A stretch of 64,000 nt of DNA from Flavobacterium piscis (GTDB lineage: Bacteria; Bacteroidota; Bacteroidia; Flavobacteriales; Flavobacteriaceae). Shown here piece after piece: positions 26,177 through 34,138 of the stretch (the first letter of the stretch is position 1; every line of letters starts with the position of its first letter). The notes under the pieces were generated by a model. It did not search any database. It was not told the origin of the DNA and saw nothing but the letters and a program-made list of their open reading frames with translations. Made by a program: the position numbers and the translations under genes. The stretch is from assembly GCF_001686925.1 (NCBI RefSeq), contig NZ_LVEN01000050.1:152265-216264 (forward strand), given 5' to 3'.

Positions 26177-27598
26177 ATGGAAAAAGATAACATTGCAGTA
26201 GGTCTAGATATTGGAACGACAAAGATAGTTGCCATGATCGGCAAGAAGAATGAGTATGGAAAGTTGGAAATTTTGGGTATTGGAAAATCCAAAAGTTTAG
26301 GAGTTGCGAGAGGAGTTGTAAACAACATTACGCAAACTATCCAGTCCATTCAGCAAGCAATACTTGAGGCGGAAAACAATTCAGGTTATAAAATAAAAGA
26401 TGTTGTTGTGGGTATCGCAGGACAACACATCAGAAGTATACAGCACACAGATTACATCAGCCGTAATAATCCGGAAGAAGTAATTGGAGAAAAAGACATT
26501 CAGCTTTTGATTGACCAGGTAAACAAACTGGCCATGTTACCGGGAGAAGAAATTATTCACGTTTTGCCGCAGGAATTTAAAATCGACGGACAGTCTGAGA
26601 TAAAAGAACCAATAGGAATGTACGGTGGAAGATTAGAATCTAGTTTTCACGTTGTAGTTGGACAAGCTTCTTCAATCAGAAATGTTGGAAGATGTATTCA
26701 GAGTTCAGGAATTGAATTGTCTGGATTAACATTAGAACCATTAGCTTCGGCAGATGCTGTTTTAAGTCAGGAAGAAAAAGAAGCAGGTGTAGCCTTAATT
26801 GATATCGGCGGCGGAACAACAGATTTGGCCATTTTTAAAGATGGAATTATTCGTCATACAGCAGTGATCCCTTTTGGAGGAAATGTAATTACAGACGATA
26901 TCAAAGAAGGTTGTTCGATTATCGAAAAACAAGCAGAGCTTTTAAAAATAAAATTCGGATCAGCCTGGCCGGGAGAAAATAAAGACAACGAGATTGTTTC
27001 TATTCCGGGTTTAAGAGGCAGAGAACCAAAAGAGATTTCGCTTAAAAACCTATCTAAAATTATTCATGCCCGTGTGGTAGAAATTGTAGAGCAGGTTTTT
27101 GCAGAAATTAAAGCTTATGGACACGAAGATCCTCGTAAAAAATTAATTGCAGGAATTGTTCTTACCGGTGGTGGAGCTCAGCTAAAACACATCAAACAAT
27201 TAGTAGAGTATATTACAGGTATGGATACCAGAATTGGATATCCAAATGAGCATTTAGCAGGAAATTCAAGCGAAGAAATTTCTAGTCCGTTATTTGCTAC
27301 TGCAGTTGGTTTAGTAATGAACAGTATCGAAAATAGCACGCAAAGTGCTGTTAGAATGGAGATTGTAAATGAGCAGCCAAAAGTGGTTTACAGAAATGTT
27401 CCTCCGCAAGTGCAACAACCTGTAAAACAACGATACGAAGTAGAAGAAAACTACGTTGAAAGAGTAGAAACTATCGAAGAATCAAGAGAAGTAAGAGGTA
27501 CTGCAACTAAGGAAGAATCTACTGAAACAAAAATTAGAAGATCATTTTTTGACCGATATGTCGATAAAATCAAAGATTTTTTAGACAACGCAGAATAA
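26177..27598 (+). CDS. ftsA: Division protein FtsA
   Basis: FtsA is the actin-like protein that tethers FtsZ to the membrane. The 473-residue product has the actin-fold motifs VGLDIGTTKIVAMIG (8-22), LIDIGGGTTDLAIF and GIVLTGGGAQLKHI, with the FtsA-specific 1C domain between. After the core there is a charged linker (about 400-445) and a terminal segment with SFFDRYVDKIKDFLDN, which is amphipathic and should be the membrane-targeting helix. It lies 82 bases before ftsZ. Confidence 0.96.
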   Translation: MEKDNIAVGLDIGTTKIVAMIGKKNEYGKLEILGIGKSKSLGVARGVVNNITQTIQSIQQAILEAENNSGYKIKDVVVGIAGQHIRSIQHTDYISRNNPEEVIGEKDIQLLIDQVNKLAMLPGEEIIHVLPQEFKIDGQSEIKEPIGMYGGRLESSFHVVVGQASSIRNVGRCIQSSGIELSGLTLEPLASADAVLSQEEKEAGVALIDIGGGTTDLAIFKDGIIRHTAVIPFGGNVITDDIKEGCSIIEKQAELLKIKFGSAWPGENKDNEIVSIPGLRGREPKEISLKNLSKIIHARVVEIVEQVFAEIKAYGHEDPRKKLIAGIVLTGGGAQLKHIKQLVEYITGMDTRIGYPNEHLAGNSSEEISSPLFATAVGLVMNSIENSTQSAVRMEIVNEQPKVVYRNVPPQVQQPVKQRYEVEENYVERVETIEESREVRGTATKEESTETKIRRSFFDRYVDKIKDFLDNAE

Positions 27599-27680
27599 AT
27601 AATAAGAGAAAAGGAATTACTATTGGCCCCAAGTCAAGAAGTAAAAAATGTATTAAATAAGAATTTCAAAAACCAAAAAG

Positions 27681-29783
27681 ATGATGAGCAACTCAGAATT
27701 TGGAAGTATTTCATTTGATTTACCAAAAAACCAATCAAATGTTATCAAAGTAATAGGTGTAGGTGGAGGTGGTAGTAATGCTATCAACCATATGTTTAAA
27801 CAAGGTATTAAAGGCGTTGATTTCATCGTTTGTAATACTGATTCACAGGCACTACAGAACAGTTCGGTACCCAACAAAATTCAGTTAGGTATGAACTTAA
27901 CAGAAGGTCTTGGAGCAGGAGCAAATCCTGATGTAGGACAGCAATCTGCTATTGAAAGTATCGCTGACATTGAGAAAATGTTAGACCGTGGTACTAAAAT
28001 GGTATTTATTACCGCTGGTATGGGTGGTGGTACAGGTACTGGTGCAGCTCCGGTAATTGCACAATTGGCCAAAGAAAGAGAAATACTTACGGTTGGTATC
28101 GTTACTATTCCTTTTCAGTTTGAAGGAAAAGTGCGTCAGGAGCAAGCGCTTTTAGGAATCGAAAAATTGCGCAAGCAAGTCGATTCGCTAATTGTAATTA
28201 ATAATAATAAATTAAGAGAAGTATACGGAAATCTTGGTTTTAAAGCAGGATTCTCTAAAGCGGATGAAGTTTTGGCAACAGCCTCAAGAGGTATTGCTGA
28301 AGTAATTACGCACCACTATACTCAAAATATCGATTTACGTGATGCTAAAACTGTTTTATCAAACAGCGGAACAGCTATCATGGGATCTTCTGTTGCAGCG
28401 GGTGAAAACAGAGCCAAAGAAGCTATTGTTTCAGCATTAGATTCTCCGTTGTTAAACGACAACAAAATTACAGGAGCCAAAAACGTATTGTTGCTTATCG
28501 TTTCTGGATCAAACGAAATTACATTGGATGAGATTGGAGAAATCAATGATCACATTCAGGTAGAAGCAGGTCATAATGCTAATATTATCATGGGAGTTGG
28601 TGAAGACGAAACTCTTGGTGATGCTATTGCCGTGACTATTATTGCAACAGGTTTTGATGTTGAACAACAAAATGAAATTGTAAATACAGAGCCTAAAAAA
28701 ATTATTCATACGCTGGAAGATGAGCAAAGAAGTGTTCATAATTTAAGCAATAAATCAGTTACTTCTTTTGATGTAAATGCAGAAACACCTACTGCAAAAT
28801 CTGAAGAGAAAATTGTTTTTGATTTAATGGATGATGAAGATACTGAAATGCCATTTACAGCTACGCATGTTGCTCCAGTTGAAGTTGCTCCAATTGAAGT
28901 TGCACCAGTTGCTGTTACTCCGTCAATGAATGTTGCAGGTAATCCGCCAATGAATGTTACCGGCAATCCATCAACGAATGCAACAAGCAATCCATCGATG
29001 AATAAGGAAGAATTAGTGGTGATGTCTGAGTTTATCAAAAACCTTGACGTAACTTTCGAAATTGTTTCACCTATTACAGATATTGATTTTACTATTACGA
29101 CTCCTGAGACTCAAACTTTTCAGGATGTAAAACCAGTTCAGCAAGTTCAACAAAGAACTTTTGAAAGAGAAGAGCAAACCACTTTCTCATTCGATTTACC
29201 TCTTTTTAGATCAGAGCCAGAAGTTAAAAAAGAACCGGTTGCAGAACAGGAAAATAAAATTTTATTCGAATTATCGAATGAGACCCGTAACATAAAAGTA
29301 AATGATCCGGTTCAGTTTGTTCCGGTAACAGAACTTTCAGAAAAAGGAATCATCAAATATTCTTTGGAAGAGTATATGGAGGTTGAAAATGAGTTAGTAG
29401 CATCAAAACCTGCTGATAAAGTGGTAGAAGATGTAATTCCTGCGGAATTAAATATCACTATGAAGCAAAAAAATGATTTTGCAAGTGAAGCTCATTTTAC
29501 AACAACTTCAGAGGTTTCTCCGATGGAATTGACAATTGAGGAAACTTTACGTTTGAGAGCTGAAGAAAGAAGAAAGAAACTAAAAGAATTTAATTATAAA
29601 TTCCATAATAATGTTTCCAGAATTGATGAACTTGAAAAAGAGCCTGCTTATAAAAGATTAGGTATCGATTTATCAAATAATCAATCAAATAATAACAATT
29701 CGAGAATATCAGTTGGAACAGATAGTAACAACGATTTGCAGTTGCGTTCAAACAATTCATTTTTGCACGACAACGTAGATTAA
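27681..29783 (+). CDS. ftsZ: Cell division GTPase FtsZ with long repeat-bearing C-terminal region
   Basis: FtsZ polymerises into the Z-ring. The 700-residue product has the GTPase core (1-330) with VIGVGGGGSNAINHM, the tubulin signature GGGTGTG at 115-121 and the T7-loop region. It has about 370 further residues, far longer than the 380-400 total of most bacteria; long tails are usual in flavobacteria. The linker contains five-residue repeats (VAPVE-VAPIE-VAPVA) and eight-residue repeats (SMNVAGNP-PMNVTGNP-STNATSNP) near residues 396-441. The end, LRSNNSFLHDNVD, probably replaces the usual FtsA-binding tail. ATG is doubled at the start; either is possible. It is the last gene of the cluster. 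Confidence 0.96.
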   Translation: MMSNSEFGSISFDLPKNQSNVIKVIGVGGGGSNAINHMFKQGIKGVDFIVCNTDSQALQNSSVPNKIQLGMNLTEGLGAGANPDVGQQSAIESIADIEKMLDRGTKMVFITAGMGGGTGTGAAPVIAQLAKEREILTVGIVTIPFQFEGKVRQEQALLGIEKLRKQVDSLIVINNNKLREVYGNLGFKAGFSKADEVLATASRGIAEVITHHYTQNIDLRDAKTVLSNSGTAIMGSSVAAGENRAKEAIVSALDSPLLNDNKITGAKNVLLLIVSGSNEITLDEIGEINDHIQVEAGHNANIIMGVGEDETLGDAIAVTIIATGFDVEQQNEIVNTEPKKIIHTLEDEQRSVHNLSNKSVTSFDVNAETPTAKSEEKIVFDLMDDEDTEMPFTATHVAPVEVAPIEVAPVAVTPSMNVAGNPPMNVTGNPSTNATSNPSMNKEELVVMSEFIKNLDVTFEIVSPITDIDFTITTPETQTFQDVKPVQQVQQRTFEREEQTTFSFDLPLFRSEPEVKKEPVAEQENKILFELSNETRNIKVNDPVQFVPVTELSEKGIIKYSLEEYMEVENELVASKPADKVVEDVIPAELNITMKQKNDFASEAHFTTTSEVSPMELTIEETLRLRAEERRKKLKEFNYKFHNNVSRIDELEKEPAYKRLGIDLSNNQSNNNNSRISVGTDSNNDLQLRSNNSFLHDNVD

Positions 29784-29808
29784 GTTTATAATCCTAATAA
29801 TTAAGATA

Positions 29809-29848
29809 GCCCGAAAATTGGATTTAATTTTCGGGTTATTTTTTTTAT
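29809..29848 (+). terminator. Terminator of the division cluster
   Basis: CCCGAAAATT (29810-29819) and AATTTTCGGG (29826-29835) pair perfectly around a six-base loop, followed by TTATTTTTTTT. It is a strong intrinsic terminator 25 bases after ftsZ. Confidence 0.9.
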
Positions 29849-29881
29849 CTTCGCACAGAATTTAAAATTTGACTTCTTTAC

Positions 29882-29898
29882 TTAACTTTTAAAGTTAA
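29882..29898. repeat. 17-base palindrome in the yqeY leader
   Basis: TTAACTTTTAAAGTTAA is a perfect palindrome around a single central base. It lies 84 bases before the YqeY gene start and could be an operator or part of a leader hairpin. Its role is unknown. Confidence 0.35.
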
Positions 29899-29981
29899 TT
29901 TTGTTGTCAGTTCAGGCGTTGGTCGGTAACAACTTTCAAATATATCAATTATAGGTATTACCTATTTAAATAAAAAATAAG

Positions 29982-30431
29982 ATGAGTTTACAAGCATTAA
30001 TCATGGACGAGATTAAAACTGCCATGAGAGCAAAAGATACAGTGGCATTAGAGGCATTAAGAGCTATTAAATCTGAAATGTTATTAGCTGCAACAGCATC
30101 AGGTTCTAAAGAAGAATTAACAGAAGACGATGAAGTTAAATTACTTCAGAGATTAGTTAAAACCCGTAAAGAAAGTGCTCGTATTTTTACAGAGCAAAAC
30201 CGTCCTGATTTAGCAGAGCCGGAATTGGCTCAGGTTGCTGTAATCGAGAAATTTTTACCTGCACAATTAAGTGAAGAAGAAGTAGAAGCTGTAATTGCCA
30301 AAATTATCGCTGAAACCGGAGCTTCAGGAATTGCTTCAATGGGTAAAGTTATGGGATTAGCTTCTGCACAACTAGGAGGAACTGCTGAAGGAAAAACTAT
30401 TTCTGCAATCGTTAAGAAATTATTAGTTTAA
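29982..30431 (+). CDS. GatB/YqeY domain protein
   Basis: The 149-residue protein is a stand-alone YqeY domain, homologous to the C-terminal tail domain of the amidotransferase subunit GatB. Visible family segments are SLQALIMDEIKTAMRAKD, LRAIKSEMLLAA, DEVKLLQRLVKTRKESA and GKVMGLASAQLGGTAEGKTISAIVKKLL. It may bind tRNA, but a defined reaction is not established for the stand-alone form. It follows ftsZ after a terminator, so it is transcribed separately; its leader contains a near-perfect palindrome at 29882-29898. Confidence 0.93.
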   Translation: MSLQALIMDEIKTAMRAKDTVALEALRAIKSEMLLAATASGSKEELTEDDEVKLLQRLVKTRKESARIFTEQNRPDLAEPELAQVAVIEKFLPAQLSEEEVEAVIAKIIAETGASGIASMGKVMGLASAQLGGTAEGKTISAIVKKLLV

Positions 30432-30446
30432 AAATATTAGATTTTA

Positions 30447-30491
30447 GAGTTCAGATTTTAGATTTCATTCAATAATCTAAAATCTAAACTC
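30447..30491. repeat. 18-bp inverted repeat between yqeY and tRNA-Arg
   Basis: Arms 30447-30464 and 30474-30491 match at 17 of 18 positions around a 9-base loop (core AGATTTTAGATT). There is no T run, so it is not a classic terminator. Related ATTTTAGATT repeats occur at 63660-63690. Confidence 0.7.
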
Positions 30492-30509
30492 AACAATCTG
30501 CAATCAAAA

Positions 30510-30583
30510 GACCACGTAGTTCAACTGGATAGAATATCAGATTTCGGCTCTGAGGGTTGGGGGTTCGAACCCCTCCGTGGTCA
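30510..30583 (+). tRNA. tRNA-Arg (anticodon TCG)
   Basis: A 74-base cloverleaf: acceptor GACCACG pairs with CGTGGTC (30576-30582), discriminator A at 30583. The anticodon stem TCAGA/TCTGA closes the loop TTTCGGC, giving anticodon TCG, which reads CGA. The T arm is GGGGTTCGAACCCC. CCA is not encoded. A terminator follows at once. Confidence 0.95.
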
Positions 30584-30596
30584 CTAAATAATAATA

Positions 30597-30631
30597 AAAG
30601 CCTGCAAAGTTTATATTTTGCAGGCTTTTTT
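30597..30631 (+). terminator. Terminator after tRNA-Arg
   Basis: AAAAGCCTGCAAA and TTTTGCAGGCTTTTTT form a nine-pair stem with a T tail. Confidence 0.9.
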
Positions 30632-30966
30632 GTTCAATAAATTTGGTTCGATCAGTACTTTGATATTTGTTAAGCTTAATATTTAAAAAATAGTTTAATG
30701 TTAAGCTATTTTTAAAATTTGTGGTTTTTATAGTTGTTTTATTTCCATATTGTATGTTCGCATATAAAATCGAGTATCTTTACCCGCAACTGTAATAAAG
30801 AATATCTGGATTATCGAATAGTTTTCCTTTTCATAAATCAAAATTCGTGTCGGAATTTAAAGTTATAAATAAACAAAATTTCCTTAATAAATTATAATCA
30901 TTACTAGTGCCAATTCCTTTTAGGGTTTTTATTAGTTTTTGCACTCAACCTTAATAGTAATAGCAT
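30632..30966. other. Leader and promoter region of the acyltransferase gene
   Basis: This 335-base gap has no ORF. It contains an imperfect hairpin near 30682-30716 (TTTAAAAAATAG / CTATTTTTAAA) and a promoter-like pair TTG (30750-30752), 22 bases, TATCTTTA (30775-30782), which is one base off TAnnTTTG. If used, the leader would be about 180 bases long. Confidence 0.45.
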
Positions 30967-31785
30967 ATGACATTAATATCCAAAGAAAAATTTTCTGAAG
31001 CTGCCGGCCTTTCTAAAATTCCTATTCCGGGATTAAGCTCTTATTTAATGAAAGTAATGAAAATTAACAACTTAAATTCCATTGTAAAAGAGGGAGGTAA
31101 TCTTGAAGGCGCAGATTTTGCTAATTACGTTTTAAATAGAATTGGAGTCAAAGTCCAATTTGAGGATACAGAATTACTAAACATTCCTGGTGAAGGTGCT
31201 TTTATTGTTATTGCAAATCATCCTTATGGCGGTATCGAATCGTTAGCTTTATTAAGTACAATTGCGAAAAGACGTCCTGATACGATGTATATGGGTAATT
31301 TTTTATTAAAGGAAATTCCAAATCTTGCAAAATGTATTATTGCTGTTAATCCATTTGAGAATGTACAAAATTCTGCGAGCATTACGGGATTAAAAATGAC
31401 ACTGAAAGCATTAAGTGAAGGTATTCCTGTTGCAATTTTTCCTGCGGGAGAAGTTTCATCTTATGATTTTAAGACAAGTGAGATCACAGATCCGGAGTGG
31501 CATCCTGTAGTAGGCAAGGTTATCAGTAAAGCAAATGTGCCTATTCTACCTATCTATTTTCATGGAAATAATGGTTTTTTCTTTAGTATGCTAAAGTCAA
31601 TTCATCCTATGCTGCAAACTTCAAAACTAATTTCTGAGCTCTTTAATAAACAAGGACATGCGCTAAAGATGACTATTGGAAAAACAATATTTTTAACTGA
31701 GGTAAGTAGCAAAGCTTCAGATCCTTTACTATTGAAAAATCTTAGAAATAAACTGTACGCTCTTAAAAACCAATTGCATAATTAG
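30967..31785 (+). CDS. PlsC-type lysophospholipid acyltransferase
   Basis: The 272-residue protein is a glycerolipid-type acyltransferase. The catalytic block is ANHPYGGIESLAL with His85 and Glu91; most members of this hemolysin/OlsA-like subgroup have HPxGGxD, so the acid is Glu here. Other motifs are YMGNFLLKEIPNL, VAIFPAGEVSS and VPILPIYFHGNNG, which match blocks II-IV of the superfamily. No membrane-spanning signal peptide is evident; such enzymes associate with the inner membrane. It may acylate ornithine lipid or lysophosphatidate; the substrate cannot be read from the sequence. It is monocistronic. Confidence 0.85.
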   Translation: MTLISKEKFSEAAGLSKIPIPGLSSYLMKVMKINNLNSIVKEGGNLEGADFANYVLNRIGVKVQFEDTELLNIPGEGAFIVIANHPYGGIESLALLSTIAKRRPDTMYMGNFLLKEIPNLAKCIIAVNPFENVQNSASITGLKMTLKALSEGIPVAIFPAGEVSSYDFKTSEITDPEWHPVVGKVISKANVPILPIYFHGNNGFFFSMLKSIHPMLQTSKLISELFNKQGHALKMTIGKTIFLTEVSSKASDPLLLKNLRNKLYALKNQLHN

Positions 31786-31828
31786 TACAAAAAATTGAAT
31801 ATTAATAAGGAGCTGGAGATTTTTTATT

Positions 31829-32014
31829 TTAAGAACTTTTCTTTGGCTTTTTTACCAGAAAGTAAAGTGCTGCCAGAAAAACAATTATATAAAGAACTGC
31901 AAGTGCCGGTTTCTCAAATTTTAGGCTTTCAAAGTCAAACTGTTTATATAATGTTACTCCTAAAATGATTACAACAACCATCAAAGGAAACGATAATGAT
32001 TTTTTATTTTCCAT
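31829..32014 (-). CDS. Small two-span membrane protein
   Basis: A 61-residue protein with a short basic N-terminus, two hydrophobic segments (PLMVVVIILGVTLY near 10-23 and ALAVLYIIVFLAALYFLV near 37-54) and a Lys-rich end (KKPKKSS). No family is recognised. The composition and codon use look real rather than accidental, and it does not overlap another gene. It converges on the acyltransferase gene. Function unknown. Confidence 0.6.
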   Translation of the reverse strand: MENKKSLSFPLMVVVIILGVTLYKQFDFESLKFEKPALAVLYIIVFLAALYFLVKKPKKSS

Positions 32015-32131
32015 TTTATTAATGTTTACAATTAGATCAATATATTTCTGTTACAACTCTTTCGCAATTAATTCGTTGCAATAAATTTAGTAAAAATACT
32101 GTAAATATAGTTATACTGATTTTTTGGGAAA

Positions 32132-32845
32132 TTACAACAACTTCTGCACTTCCAATGCTGCAATAATTTGCTTTTTCATTATAGTATGAACATAATCTTT
32201 GGCCTCAGCATAAGAGATGGAATATTTACGCGGAATATCTTGTAAATGGTTAGGGAAGTTTGCTAGTAATTTATCGTAATAAAGATCTAATTCGCTTTCG
32301 TTGGGCATTTCGAATTGTAAGCGCAATTGAAATCGTCGCAATAAAGCAGTGTCAATAGTGTGGTAATGATTGGTAGCACAAATGAGCAAACTATCAGCGG
32401 GTAAATAATCAATCAACTGAATAATTGTGTTTACCAGACGTCTCATTTCGCCAACGTCTTTATCATCGATGTCACGGCTTTTACCAATCTGGTCGAACTC
32501 GTCTAAAAATAATACAGCCTTTTCTCTAATCGCTTTATCGAAAATTGCTTTTACATTTTTTGAAGTTTCACCAATTCGCGCATTGATTAAAGTACTCAGA
32601 TTGATGATTACGATATTTTTGTTTAAAGCAGTCGCAATAGCTTTTGCCGTTGTTGTTTTACCACAGCCGGAATGACCATGAAGTAATATTTTGTTATCTA
32701 CTTTAAGATTATACTTTTTTAATTCGTCAAGATATTGATGCTCTTTGATGGTTTGATGTAAGGCGGCTTTGTTTTCTTCGCTAAAAAGTAAATCGGCTAA
32801 AGCTACTTTTTCGGTATCGTTTACGGTAATTTCGTATAGATTCAT
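32132..32845 (-). CDS. AAA family ATPase
   Basis: A 237-residue single-domain AAA ATPase. Walker A is GHSGCGKTT near residue 54-62, Walker B is AVLFLDEFDQIG, and sensor 1 plus the arginine finger region are ICATNHYHTIDTALLRRFQLRLQF. It resembles the small FtsH/p97-like AAA modules annotated as ATP-binding proteins next to subtilisin-like partners elsewhere, but no such partner is here. I use the ATG at 32845 (MNLYEITVND); an in-frame TTG at 32866 would overlap the promoter-like TAATTTTG at 32864-32871. It lies 30 bases downstream of the yggS gene on the same strand. Confidence 0.85.
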   Translation of the reverse strand: MNLYEITVNDTEKVALADLLFSEENKAALHQTIKEHQYLDELKKYNLKVDNKILLHGHSGCGKTTTAKAIATALNKNIVIINLSTLINARIGETSKNVKAIFDKAIREKAVLFLDEFDQIGKSRDIDDKDVGEMRRLVNTIIQLIDYLPADSLLICATNHYHTIDTALLRRFQLRLQFEMPNESELDLYYDKLLANFPNHLQDIPRKYSISYAEAKDYVHTIMKKQIIAALEVQKLL

Positions 32846-32875
32846 CTTAATTTTTATTTGATGCAAAATTAGATT

Positions 32876-33607
32876 TTATTCTGCAATATTTTCATTCCAT
32901 ATCTCTTTTCCTAAAAATCGGTTTCCAAAAATCGAAGTGCCAATTCTCACCATATTAGATCCTTCGGCAATAGCCATTTCCAAATCCTGCGACATTCCCA
33001 TAGAAAGTTTTAGTTCGCTTATTCCTTCTATTTTTGCTTTATAAATTTCATCCCTGATTTCTCGGAGTAATCTTAACGAAGGCTGCATTTTTTCTTTTTC
33101 GACATCTAATAAACCAATCGTCATCAAACCTTTTATTTTTAAAGTCCCGTAATGGTTCATTTCACGAATAAAAGAAATTACTTCATCAGGTTTAAGCCCA
33201 AATTTACTTTCTTCGAATGAAGTATTCACTTGTATAAAAACATCCAGATTTTTTCCTTCTTTTTGTAATTGTTTGTCGAGTTCCTGTGCAAGATTCAGTC
33301 GGTCAAGTGATTGTATACAAGAAACATATTTTAAGACATCTTTTATTTTGTTGGTTTGAAGATGACCAATAAAATGGCGTTCTACGTTTAATTCTTTTAA
33401 GCCAGGATCTTTATCCCGTAATTCCTGCATTTTGTTTTCACCAATTAAATTTTCACTGGCTTCGATTGCAATCCTGATTTTATCTGCAGGAACCGTTTTG
33501 GTAGCCAGTAATAATTGTACGTCAAGAGGATTCCTGCCTGAAAGTTTACAAGCAGCTTCGATTCGATCATGAACCTCTTTTAAATTGGAAATTATCATCT
33601 CTTTCAT
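32876..33607 (-). CDS. PLP homeostasis protein, YggS/PROSC family
   Basis: A 243-residue single-domain, fold-type III PLP-binding protein that buffers pyridoxal phosphate in the cytoplasm. The PLP-lysine segment is LLLATKTVPADKIR near 30-43; further family stretches are IGENKMQELRDK, RHFIGHLQTNKIKDVL, FIQVNTSFEESKFG, LKIKGLMTIG and LSMGMSQDLEMAIAEGSNMVRIGTSIFG. A minus-strand TAATTTTG at 33612-33619 lies just before the start and could be a -7 element, giving an almost leaderless message. Confidence 0.94.
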   Translation of the reverse strand: MKEMIISNLKEVHDRIEAACKLSGRNPLDVQLLLATKTVPADKIRIAIEASENLIGENKMQELRDKDPGLKELNVERHFIGHLQTNKIKDVLKYVSCIQSLDRLNLAQELDKQLQKEGKNLDVFIQVNTSFEESKFGLKPDEVISFIREMNHYGTLKIKGLMTIGLLDVEKEKMQPSLRLLREIRDEIYKAKIEGISELKLSMGMSQDLEMAIAEGSNMVRIGTSIFGNRFLGKEIWNENIAE

Positions 33608-33665
33608 TTGGCAAAATTAAGATTTGCCCCGATTAAAGCTGCGATCCAGTTTTTTGTATTTAGAG

Positions 33666-33740
33666 TAGTCCAGTTTTTACTTTGATTTTTAAATTACAAC
33701 CAGACCAGTAATAGGTAATAAATACGAAAACTGGATGATG
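33666..33740. promoter_or_regulatory. Possible MocR boxes before the DUF2024 gene
   Basis: TAGTCCAG (33666-33673; CTGGACTA on the other strand), ACCAGACCAGT (33699-33709) and ACTGGATGAT (33730-33739) are three CTGGA-like half-sites in 75 bases. CTGGACTA also occurs right at the start of the MocR gene at 35549. A binding role is inferred, not shown. Confidence 0.35.
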
Positions 33741-33806
33741 CAGCATCTTAGTAACAGCAGTAAATTTGTTCTATCAAAAAACATCAATTATTTAATAGTA
33801 TATAAT

Positions 33807-34070
33807 ATGAAAGTAGCAGTATGGGATACTTATGTAACCCGAAAAGACGGAAAAATTATGCATTTTGATATTCTGGTAGATGAGAATACAAATGATGCAA
33901 ATGCAATTTTTGAATTTGGTAAAAGTTATTTAAAAACAGTTTCGCAAGAAGGTCAGCCTTTAACTTCAAAAGAATGCAGGTTTTGCCACATAGATAAAGC
34001 TCCTGCCGAAGTAGAAAACCAAATTCGTAAAAATGGTTTTTCTATTATCGAAATGGAAAATTGCAATTAA
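33807..34070 (+). CDS. DUF2024 family protein
   Basis: An 87-residue cytoplasmic protein with the family start MKVAVWDTYVTRKDGKIMHFDILVDE and a Cys/His pair in SKECRFCHID. Upstream in-frame codons back to 33735 have no coding character, so I use the ATG at 33807. DUF2024 is a small fold with no known function; the CxxCH segment suggests metal or redox chemistry. A terminator follows at 34103-34138. CTGGA-like boxes upstream hint at control by the neighbouring MocR regulator. Confidence 0.87.
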   Translation: MKVAVWDTYVTRKDGKIMHFDILVDENTNDANAIFEFGKSYLKTVSQEGQPLTSKECRFCHIDKAPAEVENQIRKNGFSIIEMENCN

Positions 34071-34102
34071 TTATTCTGCCAAAATAGAACAGAAGTGATG
34101 AT

Positions 34103-34138
34103 AGACTGAAAGTGTTTTTACTTTTTCAGTCTTTTTTA
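34103..34138 (+). terminator. Terminator after the DUF2024 gene
   Basis: AGACTGAAA (34103-34111) pairs with TTTCAGTCT (34124-34132), followed by a T run that overlaps the end of the convergent MocR gene. Confidence 0.8.

Noticed and set aside
29882..29960. The leader of the YqeY gene as a riboswitch
   Set aside because: Only a palindrome and weak GTTGT/ACAAC pairing are visible; no known aptamer pattern was recognised.
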